The notes below the pieces were generated by a model, which made no database searches, had not been told where the DNA came from, and was given only the letters and a program-made list of their open reading frames with translations. Both the position numbers and the translations under genes were made by a program. A stretch of 64,000 bases of DNA from Begonia masoniana. Lineage: Eukaryota; Streptophyta; Magnoliopsida; Cucurbitales; Begoniaceae. The DNA lies in NCBI GenBank assembly GCA_022432975.1, contig CM039502.1:72314573-72378572 (forward strand), given 5' to 3'. Shown here one piece after another: positions 48,118-62,175 of the stretch (the first letter of the stretch is position 1; each line of letters begins with the position of its first letter).

Positions 48118-48632
48118 AAGATCATGTGAAGAAAGGGTACACATGCAAGAATTAAGAAAAGACATGTGCCATGAACATGCAAATCTATGCAAATCACGTT
48201 CAAATCAAGTTCAAATGTGAGATGCAAACTTATCTTAAATGAGCAAAAAATTTCTTTTATTTTAGTTAAAATTTTTTTATCTTTATCTTAGTTTTTCTCA
48301 AATCTTTAGAAATAGCATTTGTTTAGGAATATTTAATTATTGTTTGAAGTCTATTAAAGAGTTAGCCTTTGCGGCATTATGGACCAGTTAATAAGAAATA
48401 TTTGAATTTTTTTAGAGAATCTTCTCTTTTGTTCTTTGTGAAGAACTGCATATTCATCAAGTATTGACTTAATTTTGATAACTTTGGTTCTGCCAACAAG
48501 TGTGGCTCAGGTCAAACTCCTAAATTGATAACTGTGATTTCGGCAAAGCTTAATTGGGGTCTAGTTCCTTTATTTTCTTGAATCACACTATGATTCTTTT
48601 GTTTATCCGTGGATTTTCTGAGGTTCACATCA
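47886..48632 (+). repeat. 3' LTR of the degenerate chromovirus
   Basis: TGATGGGAATCAAGGAGC to GAGGTTCACATCA, 747 bp, collinear with 33171-33951. The polypurine tract GGAGGGAGTGAA precedes it inside the coding region. Confidence 0.85.
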
Positions 48633-49697
48633 ACTATAAATGGTCACAAACGCGTCGAGGAAACAAAATTTTCTCATCCAATAGACCATATTTGGGAGAC
48701 AAAACAGTGCAAGGATCGACCGATCACAGCGAGGGTCAACCCTGCTCTTCACTAGGCACATCAAGTGTTAACCACTTGCCAAGATCAGTCGATACTTTCC
48801 TGCTTCAACATGAAAGGTGTGGACCGATGTCCAAATTGGTCAACACTTTCGACTCTCGTGTTGCTCAAGGGTCAACCTTGGTGTTGACCGACCCTTGAGC
48901 AGGTGTCGACAAACCCATCTAGCGCTCGACACTTTTGCTAAGTGGCGATCCCTTAAACCTTTCGATCATCGCTGGAATTCACGACTGATCAACACTACCC
49001 CTCGAAGTGTCGACAGCTGGGTCAATTCCAGTGAAGGGAAGTTTGTGGAACTAGCCCTTCCCCGCTGTTTTTTTGCTTCCAAACGGTGATTATACTTGCA
49101 CACACTTCAAATATACCTACAACCCAAAGATATTGAATAGATTCGAGTTCCTTTGCCCGAATCCATTACCAACCTAACTAAACCTCCATTTTCAAAAATA
49201 TACAGAAGAGGAGATTTATCTTCAAACCATCTTCACAAATGCTTGTGCTCGACGCCCCATGAACGCGATTCTGTCCTTTGATCAAAATGAGTGTTCTTCC
49301 TGATTCCCTCCTCTCACTTTCATTTTCTTCTCCCCCTTGGCTGACGCACATTAAAAATGAAGGGAGGGTTCCTCCTCTTTCTTTTATCTTTTTTCCTTTT
49401 ATTTTTAATTTAATAAGAAATAATTTAATTAATATATTTTATATATTAACTAAAATCCTCAAATCCCAAAAAAAAATTATCCACAATTTACTCCGAGTTA
49501 AATTTCAAATCACCCAACGTCATTTTTTTCAAATTTAACCATACAGTAATTTCTTAAATTACCTATTTAATCAAAAATTACCAAATATCAAAAGTGGCTA
49601 TAAAAGACAAAACAAGTCAAGGCATGATACGTTGTCAATTAATAATGCAAAAGTAGACGCATGGAATTTAATTATTATAAAAATTAGATTTTTAACA

Positions 49698-50815
49698 AGA
49701 TGTTTTCAGAGGAAGCCATGGGAGCGTGCGATGTGCTCTAATACCAAGTTAGAAAATGAAGGAGAGGGGAAATGCACCGTAATGATACTGTATTCGATAT
49801 GTGTAATCGTTTGCAAGAGAATGAATTAAATAGACTGTTATTTCTAACTACTTTGTACACTTGGCACCAGTAACAGAATAATGTTCCACACAATCTAACT
49901 GTTGTTGTCTCGCCATCATCTAAGCATCATCAAACAACAGGTTTGGTTATTCTCGCTTCCCATATTCTGCGCTTTATTTTACATACGTAATTTGAACTTG
50001 TTTTTGCATAAAATTTGCTTTTCTTTTGGGGTACTCCTTCGGCTTCACTGTGAGAGTGCCAACCTTCTATTTTAGAACGCATTTGCAGGTCCAAAGCTAT
50101 TTGATATCAGAGCACAAGGTGCTCCTTATTCTGTTTAATTGTAAATTTATTTTGTTTAGTTTGTTTCAATTGTGTTTTATTTGTGTTTAACTGTGTGTCT
50201 TGTTCTAGTTATTCAGAGTGTCGTTTGTGTATTCAAAGCATGAACCATATCGTTGCTTGTTTGTTGTTTCTGTTTTGAGAGCTTGCCCAATAAATTTGTA
50301 TGTAAAATCATGATGTTAATTTGTCTGAATATTAGGGTTGTCTTCAAGCAAAATTTCGTGATAATTCTTTTTAGCTAGCTAAGATGTTTCCTTTGTTTTT
50401 GCATGTTAGTCTGTTTCTGTTTGTTGTCCTATTTTTCTATTTTTCTGAACCAATATTATTTGCATGTTAATAATTGTCATGTTCTACTTAGTTTAACGGG
50501 ATGTTTAACTCATGTAGTTATGTGTTCTATTTAGTTTTATAAAATGTTTCTTGTGTCTTAAAAGGTTGTTTTAAGGCATGAAAATCTATCATTTTCTATT
50601 TTGGTGTCAACCTGTTTTATTGTGATCTTTTGAGCCATTTTTCTGTTGTGTTATCAATCTGTTTGTTGTGTCATTCTAGTTCATTGTCCTAGTTATTTGT
50701 CAACTTGTTTGCTGTGTTTTTAGTGTCATTTTTGTTGGGATTATTAGATGTTTGTTAGATGTTGGATTTGGCTACTGATTGATTATTTGTTTGATAAATT
50801 GTTATATTTTATAGA
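49698..50815. other. Unassigned sequence upstream of the hAT gene
   Basis: About 1.1 kb, T-rich on the plus strand and probably partly the 5' leader of the hAT element. No 5' terminal inverted repeat could be located. A stretch reading TGCTCTAATACCAA at 49734 looks like a minus-strand tRNA-iMet primer site, but no LTR adjoins it. Confidence 0.4.
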
Positions 50816-51729
50816 ATGGAAACAAAAAGTCCAAATGAAAATCAAATTGTAGAGATTCCTCCTATGACTAGTTCTACTGTTAGTGTTCAAAAGGAAAAGA
50901 CAAAAAAATCTGATGTTTGGAATTATTTTACTATTGTTAACGATGGTGATGATAAAAATTCTAGAGCTAAATGTAATCACTGTGGAAAAACATATGCATG
51001 TGATACACTGAAAAATGAGACATTAAGCTTGAAAAAACACATCTGTATTTGTGAAAAATTATTGACAAATTTATATGTGAAGCAAAAGACTTTGAACTTT
51101 CAGAATATGAACATTAAGGGACAACAATTTCATGTTTTAGAGTTGTTACTTGTCGAGAACTACTTGCGAAGATGATAATTAATGATGAATTGTCTTTGAA
51201 TTTTGTTGGAAGAGAGAGTTTTAAAGCATATTCCTAATATCAGCAACCGAAGTTTTTCATACCTTCTAGATTTACTGTTGCTTGTGATATTTTAAGTCTT
51301 TATAAAAAAAAAAAGATGAAATTGAAAGAGTACTTTAGAAGAACATCACAACGAGTATATTTGACTACAGATACATGGACTTCTATTCAGAATTTAAATT
51401 ACATGATTTTAACTGGTCATTACATTGATAGTGATTGGACCATGCATAAGAAGATTTTAAATTTTTGTTTGATTTTGAATCATAAAAGTGAGACAATTGG
51501 TAGAGAATTAGAAAGATATTTGTTTGAATGGGGAATTGAAAATGTGTTGACTATCACAGTTGACAATGTTTCTTCGAATGATGTTGTAATTTCATATTTG
51601 ATCAATTGCGTTCGAAATTTGAATGGTTTGGTTTTGAATGGAGAATACATGCATATTTGATGTTTTGCACACATATTGAACTTGATTGTATGTGATAGAT
51701 TGAAAGATCATCAATAGACTATTGGTAGA

Positions 51730-53227
51730 TGATAAGTGTGTATTTTGCACACTTATTCGTGCTTTTCATTCTTGTTTCGATTAGTTTTTCCTTAAGTGTT
51801 TGAATTTATTTGATGTTGTTGGTGAGATTGTGCAGATAAATTGAGTTTTAACAGGAAATGGTGGAATTGGTTCGAAATTAAGAAACAAAGAAGAAAAAGA
51901 ATCGGATCACGATCGATCGTGATCGTACTGCGATCGATCGTGATTCGAGAGAAATTCATTCCAGAATCCAGAGCCTGCCCGATCAATCGGGCTTAGTACT
52001 GCGTTCGATCGTGATTCGAGGAGACTTTCTCTCAGAAGTCCAGACAGTGCCCGATCGATCGGGCTTTGAACCTCGATCGATCGTGATCGAAAGAAGTTTT
52101 CTCCAAAAATCCAAAGGCTGCCCGATCGATCGGGCCTTGCATCTCGATCGATCGTGATTAGCAGAGATTTCGTGCTTAAGTGTCGCGCGATCACGATCGA
52201 TCGTGATAACATTACGATCGATCGTGATTGCGGGAAATTATTAAAATCTGATTTTTCAATTTATTGATCGGGTCGATCTCAGCCGTTGATTGATGGACCG
52301 CGGCCCTAAGTCGAGTAAAGATAAAAGTCTGAACGGGAGGCGAGAGAAAGATATAACGGGATAGAGAGAAAAACCCTACGGAGACATCGGAGGCCGGATT
52401 GAAGCAATTGGCGAGGAACGGGCGAATTCGACGGAAACTTCACAGTGTTTTCTTTCTTCTCCTCTTTTCTTACACCATGAACTATTTTATTCTCTCTGTA
52501 GTTTTCTTTAACTTTATCATGAACTAAATTTTCTACTCTAGGGTTTCGACGTAACTTTGTTATGAATATTTATTTTTCTTAATTCAAGTTTTTAGTTTTC
52601 TGTTCCTTTTCTGTGTTGAGTAATCTATTCTGAACTTAATGCTTAGGTTTGCTTGATCACCAAAACTAAGAATTTTAGGGTTAATTCGGGATGCGAGAGC
52701 AGAGAATTTAACCGTGCATTGAATATTTTACCTTAAAAAGGACCCTAGACTAGAGATAGTTAGGGCGTTTGAGTGGTAATTCAATTTCTTGCTCGTAATG
52801 TATTTAATTGATTGTAGCGTTAGAGACCGAGAGGTAATAACACATCAATTGAGTAAGTTTATTAATACTCAAGAGAGTTTAATAAACAATATAGAGAAAT
52901 AACCATCAACACGAAGGAATAGGAATTAATTACTTGAATTAGGATTACTAAATAGGATTAGCTAAGTGAAATCGGAACCCTGGAATTATTCTCATCATAT
53001 AATCTTAACTTTTTACATTCGAATCTGTTATTTAAATTGTTTGATTTATTTTATTTGAATTATTTTAGTTTAAAATCCAAAATCATCACACCTATTGTTT
53101 TTCAAATTAAGCTCAAAATTAGACATTCAATATTTAACACAATTATTCCTCGTGGGACCGACACTCGTGCTTACACACACTCTACTACTTTTGCGTCACG
53201 TGCACTTGCGTGTAGTTTTTCGCAATA
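51730..53227 (+). mobile_element. Athila-like solo LTR inside the hAT gene
   Basis: TGATAAGTGTG at 51730. The end at 53227 reads GCAATA, which I take as a decayed CA end, flanked by GTAGA (51725-51729) and GTAGA (53228-53232). Removing it with one TSD copy restores a continuous hAT frame (TIGR then VRRAIKYVRSS). It is collinear with the Athila-like LTR 26011-27465 in opposite orientation. A palindrome cluster lies at 51908-52230, 175-500 bp from its start. Confidence 0.9.
51908..52230. repeat. GATCGATC palindrome cluster in the solo LTR
   Basis: Alternating palindromes TCACGATCGATCGTGA and GCCCGATCGATCGGGC (and decayed versions) in units of about 75-80 bp separated by GAGAAATTT/GAGACTTTCTCC-type spacers. 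Confidence 0.9.
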
Positions 53228-54243
53228 GTAGAGTACGTAGAGCTATTAAGTATGTTCGATCTTCACCTGCAAGGTTATAAAATTTTAAGAATTGTGCTGA
53301 TAATGTTAAGATCGCATGCAAAAGTAGTGTTTCTCTTGATGTGTCTATAAGATGGAATTCTGCATGTTTGATGTTAGCAAGCGCTGAAAAATTTGAAAAA
53401 GCTTTTGACAAGTTAATGAAAATCGATAGTAATTACGTTAGTGATTTAAGTGGGAAAACACCTCCCACTACAACAGATTGGGCGAATATTAGAGAACTTG
53501 TTAAGTTTTTAAAAAAATTTATGATACGACTATGACTATTTCAGCCTCTTCACATGTGACATCAAATATTTATTTTAGTGAAGTATGCAAATTGAAAATG
53601 GTTATAATGGAGTATGCTAAGCTTGACAATCCATCATTGAGAAAAATGACTATTGGATTGCAAGGAAAATTTGAGAAGTACTAGAAAAATTGTGAAAATA
53701 CTAATTTTTTGATGTACGTTGCAGTTGTCTTAGATCCGACATGTAAGATAGATTTTTTGCAACATTGTCTTACAATGTTGGTTGACAATAATAAAGCAAC
53801 AGATTTGGTGAGTCAAGTACGAACAGTGATTAACAGATTATATTTTCAATACAAAATGGATTTGGGGTTTGAAATGTCACAGGATTATTGTAGAACTAGT
53901 GTTGCGACATCTTCATCCACAGGACAAAGTTGATCAATATTTATCCGAAGAATTGGAAACATTTTCAGATAATCAAGATAATTTGACATGGTAGAAAGTG
54001 AATTCATTAAAATATCCAATATTAAGTAAAATTGCAAAAGATGTATTGGTTATTCTTATTTCCACGGTTCCTTCGAAGTCAGCTTTCAGTAGTGGTGGAT
54101 GTGTATTTGATTTTTTTCGTAGTTCTTTATCACCAAAGACAGTCGAGGTGCTTATTTACACTCAAAACTGGATTCGTGAGGAAATACATTATTTAGAAAA
54201 CTTCAAAGATGTAGTGAATGAGTTTGAAAAATGTGTGTTTTAA

Positions 54244-54957
54244 ATTTTCTCTATTCTTTTTAATAATTACTATGTATTATATACTTACTTTGGAACTTAT
54301 ATTTTACAGATTTTGCATCAAAAGATGCATATAGTGAACCAATTAAAATTAGTGAATAATGACAACATTCACTCTTTAGTGATGTTTGATTGTTTTCTAC
54401 TTCAATTTTTATTTAATTACATATTTTTTAGTACTATTTTTTTTTTCTTTTTTGTTATGGCATCGTTGATTAAGACATGTCTCCCCAGGCTTAGATATTA
54501 AATTTCCACTGGAATGTTGGGGTCTATACCTAATGGTTTTTAGAACTCACTTAAGCAAGGATTCCTTGTACAGAGACGACCGGCATCAAGGGATTTTTGC
54601 TAACTTCTATAAAGTAAGGGCTTCCTTCAATTAAGGGTTGCAAACCCATTATTGTGATTCAAAACCTCTGGCAAAAACCACAGAACGACTATATGCTTAG
54701 TATAAAGGGTAGCATTTTTATTATCTTACTTGACGTCTTAATTTGCAGCCAAGTATTATAAATGGGACAAAGATTAAAAAAAAAAAATTGATCAAAATTG
54801 GGAGGACCAGAACCGGACCAGAACCGAGACCACATTTCTGGTTCGGTTCTAAAAAAAAAATTTTGGCTTATTGCTGCAAAAATGTAAAAATTAAATTTTA
54901 GTAATCCGGTCCTAATCTCTCCAAAAATCAGATCGAATCGGACCATGCTCACCCTTA
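54244..54957 (+). other. 3' part of the hAT element to a probable terminal inverted repeat
   Basis: Non-coding. From 54770 it becomes rich in ACCGGACCAGAACC-type words and ends ATGCTCACCCTTA at 54957. Read backwards this is TAAGGGTGAGCAT, a plausible hAT terminal repeat. The partner end and TSD were not found. Confidence 0.5.
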
Positions 54958-55537
54958 AATGCTACTAAGTTTTCCTCTAATTGAAACTAAATTGAACAGA
55001 TAATATAATATCTACATTTTTTTAAAATTTGAAAAAAAACCAAACAAACGAAAACTAACCCAAAGCAAGACTAAACTAGCCAATACTGAGGAAAAAACTG
55101 ACTCACACTGAAAGAATATACAACTGAAACCAAAGCATAACCAAACCGAACAAAATAAAAAAAGAAATCGGTTCAAGATTCATTTTGTTCATTATATAAA
55201 GTTTAAAGATTATTTTGTTAAAAAAAATTTATAATTTAAGTAAATCAAATCTCAAAATCCAAAATTTATTTTGTTTATTTAAGGTAAACTCTAAAAAATC
55301 AGAATTTAATTTGTACTTTGCCCTAACATAAAAACTTGCACGACTTTCTAATTATATGTTAGGAATTTAAAATTCCAACATTATTACCATTGAACAAGTG
55401 TTTTGTCAGATCCAGAAACAATTCTGTGATCTCGTACAAAAAACCAAATAGTCGTGGACTGACTGAAGATCCATAATACAAGCCACTAAACTCTCAGTCT
55501 TAGAACAGACTCTCTCTCTCTCTCTCTCTCCTTTCCC
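54958..55537. other. AT-rich upstream region of the subtilase gene
   Basis: No ORF or element recognised. It ends in a (TC)n run at 55511-55530, a pyrimidine patch of the kind common in plant core promoters. Confidence 0.5.
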
Positions 55538-55544
55538 TTATAAA
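55538..55544 (+). promoter_or_regulatory. TATA box of the subtilase gene
   Basis: TTATAAA just after the (TC)10 tract. A start of transcription about 30 bp downstream (near 55570) favours ATG 55593 over ATG 55557 as the start codon. Confidence 0.6.
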
Positions 55545-55592
55545 CGACGTCCTTTTATGATGCTGAGGAAAGGTAGAACGTCTTCCAAAACA

Positions 55593-59287
<3,695 letters not shown>

Positions 59288-59851
59288 GTGTTAGAGCTAT
59301 TAGCTTCAAATTCTTTCTTTCATAATTTAGATTAGATTTGTCAACACACCTTTGATTCATTAATTCTCCACTTTTGAAAGTTATTTTTGCTCTCTGAAAG
59401 GTATTGCTAGATTCTATAAGGTAATTAACCAAAAAAATTTTAAAATACATAGTCATTAACAAATTCGCCTTTAAACTATGTTCGTTAACAAAATCACCCT
59501 AAAATTATAATTCGTTAACAAAATAACATTTGACGTCCATATCTCCGTTAAAATTTGTTCATGCGGGAGCCTGGTCTTGGAGGCGGGAGATCTCGCTTTG
59601 TGACTTTTTGTGTTGGAGAAGGAGCTCACTCTTCAACAACAAGATTTCGCTACTTTTTTTCTTCTAGAGTGTGAATTGTGTAAACTATTTTTTAGAAGGA
59701 TCTCACCCATCACCAGCAGGATCTCGCTAATGATGAAAAAAAATTAGCGAGATCCCGCTATCAAGATAGTTCAAAAGTATCTCCATTTATTTGATGTTTT
59801 TCCTTAAGGTTGTATTTAATCTTGGGGCAAAATTTCTTTAACGAAGGGAGG
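59288..59851. other. 3' flank of the subtilase gene with short repeats
   Basis: 59440-59535 has three diverged units containing TTCGTTAACAAAATCACC-like words. 59580-59765 repeats AGATCTCGCT, GGATCTCGCTAA and the inverted TTAGCGAGATCCCGCTA, which may form a hairpin. The last 50 bases (CAAAATTT, then AACGAAGGGAGGA) look like the 3' end and polypurine tract of an LTR retrotransposon. Confidence 0.5.
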
Positions 59852-60745
59852 ATGTAAAAACCATTATTTTTATATTCTTATTAATTTTCAAATAAATTTG
59901 TCACGTTGTTGGCGGTCAACGTGTCATGGTTGACTTGTCTTGTTGTGTTATGATTATGTTGGATTTTATCGGTCAATTGGTCAAAACTTGTAATCTAGGA
60001 AACTACCGTAAATTCAAAAAAAATAATGTTGGTAATTTAAGATTTTATCTCGGGTGAGAATTTGGATAACATTTGAAGTTGACGAATAAGGATGTGAAGG
60101 ATTTTACTTAATTTGAATCATATTTATTTAAATTAAATAAATAAAATGAAATGAAAGAAAAAGATGTGAAAAAAAAAAAATTGACTCAGCGAAGTTCGCG
60201 GTCTTTTATACTTTTTCGGATTGGGTTACTAGTCCTAGTATAGGACTCATCCATGTCTCCCCTTAGTGTCGAGTGGTATATTCATAACGTTAGTTTTGTT
60301 TTAGGCTCAGATGAGTTTATGGACTTCTAGCCGGTATCTGAGGTAGTTGCTCCCGTGCGTAAGAAGAGCAACTCACATCGATGTATGAGTTTTATACTTT
60401 TTGCACTGCATTACATAGTTTTTATGAAAACTTTATTTTGGTAAGTTATTACCCATGAAAAACCTGACACAGTCTGGTCGCCAGCACATCAGCTTTTTAT
60501 GTATATGTACGATTGGTTTTATATGTTTACCATTGATGAATGATATTTTATTTTTGATGTAATATATTGGTGGATGAATCATCTTGATACTTTGGATGGT
60601 TTCGGTATCAAAGTATCACTAGGCTATCTCAGTACACCATTTGTTGCTTGAAGGTTGTCTTGTTTGCATGTTATGAAAATGAGTAATAGGACGGTGATGA
60701 CGCCCTCCTTAGGTTTCGAATCCCTAAATCTGATCAAGGTATGTT
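59852..60745 (+). mobile_element. Repeat R, copy 2 (truncated, probably a 3' LTR)
   Basis: Starts TGTAAAAACC directly after the purine-rich AACGAAGGGAGGA. It shares GTCAACGTGTCATG with copy 3, and GATTGGGTTACTAGTC (60223), GGCTCAGATGAGTT (60304), GGATGAATCATCTTGATAC (60573), GGCTATCTCAGTACACC (60632), GGTGATGACGCCC (60692) and AATCTGATCAAGG (60727) with copies 1 and 3. The middle part with GTCGA units and the 3' end are missing. Confidence 0.65.
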
Positions 60746-61157
60746 TATATATTTCAGTTACGGATTGTGTTGTCGCGAAGCTTTGATGTGCCACGAGATC
60801 ACCTTACAACAAACCAAACCTAACAATTTTCTAACATTTTGTTCATTATACGGGTCTCATTTTTCTAGCTAGCTTGAAGACAAATGAAAGTGCATTAAAC
60901 AAAAAGAAGTTAAAGCATTCGGATGTTAGGAGCGTCTCTCTTGCAATATTATTCATGAAATCAACTTAAGTCAATTTCTTTTTATCTTGAAGCCTAATTT
61001 CAATAAAAGACAAATCAAGGAAGATAATTATTATTTCAAAGTTGTCCAATAAACAAAAGAAGTCAAGCATTGATATGTGGATATGGAAACTCGACATTAG
61101 AGCCCTCGACATTAGAGCCCTCGCCTTAGTAACAATATTATCATATGGAGAGAAAAT
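60746..61157. other. Intergenic sequence
   Basis: No gene recognised. A 15-bp direct repeat CTCGACATTAGAGCC lies near 61091 and 61106. Confidence 0.5.
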
Positions 61158-61165
61158 GTAGCATA

Positions 61166-62167
61166 TAGGGGTAGACACAGTCCGGTTCGGTCCGGTCCCC
61201 CGCCTGGACCGAAACCAGACCAAGGTTTTGGGAAATTTTTCCCGAAACCGGAACCGGCCCTGGGAGGGACCGGGACCGAACCGAAAATTTTGGTCCGGTC
61301 CCAATTCCTCCCATCCCCCCTTTTTTTTTTTGTAAAACATTAAAATTTTTGAAATCAATATCTAACAAAATTTTGAAATCCATCAACCACATTGTAGAAG
61401 CCGCAGAAAAAAGATTCGATTGATCTTTATTTCCAAAAAAATTTTGAAATCCATCAACCACATTGCAGAAGTCGCTGAAAAAAGATTCCCTTGATCTTTA
61501 TTTCGAAACGAACTGAAATTCACCCCACACATACAATAAGATGCAAACCCAGATCTCGTTTTCCCAAAACAAAAATCCTAGAGATCAAACCCAATATAGA
61601 GAACACGATTCAAATTTACTTTATAGAAAATCGTCTGAATAAAAACCCTAAGCGATCCAACCGCAATGTCATAGTCAGTCGCGCCATCGCAACAACAATA
61701 TAAAAGGTTGAAAGATTAATTGAGCTCTGACCTCAATAAACTTGACGGATAACAGAGCAACCCAACTTCGCGAGGCAAGGCGAGGCGTCAAGTGAGCGTG
61801 AGGCGAGGCATCAGGCGAGCGCGAGGGACTGTTGTGGCCGACTAGGAAGTGGGAGCAGTGGAGCTTTGCGACTGCATCTGGCTGGCGAATCGTTGAGGAC
61901 TGAAGATGAACTGAAGAGTGAATTAGTGAAACTTTAAACCTTCAACGAATCAGCAGTTCAATTCTAAGCATTTTTTTCTTTTAAATCTTGTTCCAGCGCC
62001 CATTTTTTGGGATTTTAGGCTATGGACCGAGGACCAAACCGAAACCGGTAGGAATTTGAATAGGAGGACCAAAACCGGACCAAGGACTGAAGGGGTGGGA
62101 CCGAAATCAGACAGAAACGGCGGTCTAGTCTGGTTCTCGGGACACGGGCCGATTCTGCCCACCCCTA
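61166..62167. mobile_element. Non-autonomous hAT transposon, 1002 bp, perfect 8-bp TSD
   Basis: Starts TAGGGGTAGACAC and ends CTGCCCACCCCTA, imperfect terminal inverted repeats of the TAGGGGTGGGCA hAT type. Flanks are GTAGCATA (61158-61165) and GTAGCATA (62168-62175), the 8-bp duplication expected of hAT. Subterminal regions are packed with ACCGG/CCGGT words on both sides, plausible transposase binding sites. Internally there is a 71-bp tandem duplication (from 61370 and 61441). There is no transposase ORF, so movement would need a protein from elsewhere. The hAT element ending at 54957 has similar subterminal wording. Confidence 0.92.
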
Positions 62168-62175
62168 GTAGCATA

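Larger units (their letters stand above)
33171..48632 (+). mobile_element. Degenerate chromovirus (possibly CRM clade) with nested SINEs, Tekay-like element and Cassandra
   Basis: 5' LTR 33171-33951, gag and pol remnants 45482-48117, 3' LTR 47886-48632. The flanks ACTAT (33166-33170) and ACTAT (48633-48637) form a perfect TSD. The pol reading frame runs through the polypurine tract and well into the 3' LTR, an arrangement known from CRM chromoviruses; that clade label is inference. The middle of RT, RNase H and most of integrase are deleted. Between 34067 and 44784 it is interrupted by SINE pairs, which in turn hold a Tekay-like element and a Cassandra TRIM. Confidence 0.85.
31849..49697 (-). 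mobile_element. Repeat R, copy 3 (LTR-like), interrupted by a chromovirus
   Basis: On the minus strand it begins TGTTAAAAATC near 49697, runs to 48638, is interrupted by the element 33171-48632, and continues 33165 to 31849, where it ends CAGGTCGTGACA. Its blocks match copy 1 (for example the ATCACCGTTTG and CGGGGA stretch near 49055-49090, and GGTGATGACGC near 32690) and copy 2 (GACAACGTATCATG near 49640). The TG...CA ends and lack of coding suggest a solo LTR of about 2.4 kb. The flanking 5-mers GGGTG and AGATG do not match well, so the exact ends are uncertain. Confidence 0.65.
50816..54243 (+). pseudogene. hAT-superfamily transposase gene with BED zinc finger, broken
   Basis: It would bind element ends and cut and paste the transposon. 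BED-type finger: DVWNYFTIVNDG with CNHCGKTYACDT and KKHI (50910-51045). Catalytic region: YLTTDTWTSIQNLNYM with its Asp and TVDNVSSNDV (51357-51590). After the solo LTR: YVRSSPARL (about 53250) and MSIRWNSACLML (53341). C-terminal dimerisation domain: LVILISTVPSKSAFSSGG and RSSLSPKTVEVLIYTQNW (54035-54180). Stops or shifts near 51175, 51660-51720, 53533, 53683 and 53930, plus the LTR insertion, make it inactive. Closest in style to the Ac-like, BED-containing hAT proteins of plants. Confidence 0.88.

Noticed and set aside
31844..49702. Perfect TSD for repeat R copy 3
   Set aside because: The flanking 5-mers GGGTG and AGATG share only three positions, so I do not claim a target duplication.
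49734..49747. Minus-strand tRNA-iMet primer site suggesting another retrotransposon
   Set aside because: No LTR end adjoins it and no gag or pol follows on the minus strand. One short match is not enough.
55557..55592. Upstream ATG of the subtilase gene as the true start
   Set aside because: It would put 12 charged residues before the signal peptide and lies closer to the TATA box than a normal transcription start allows.
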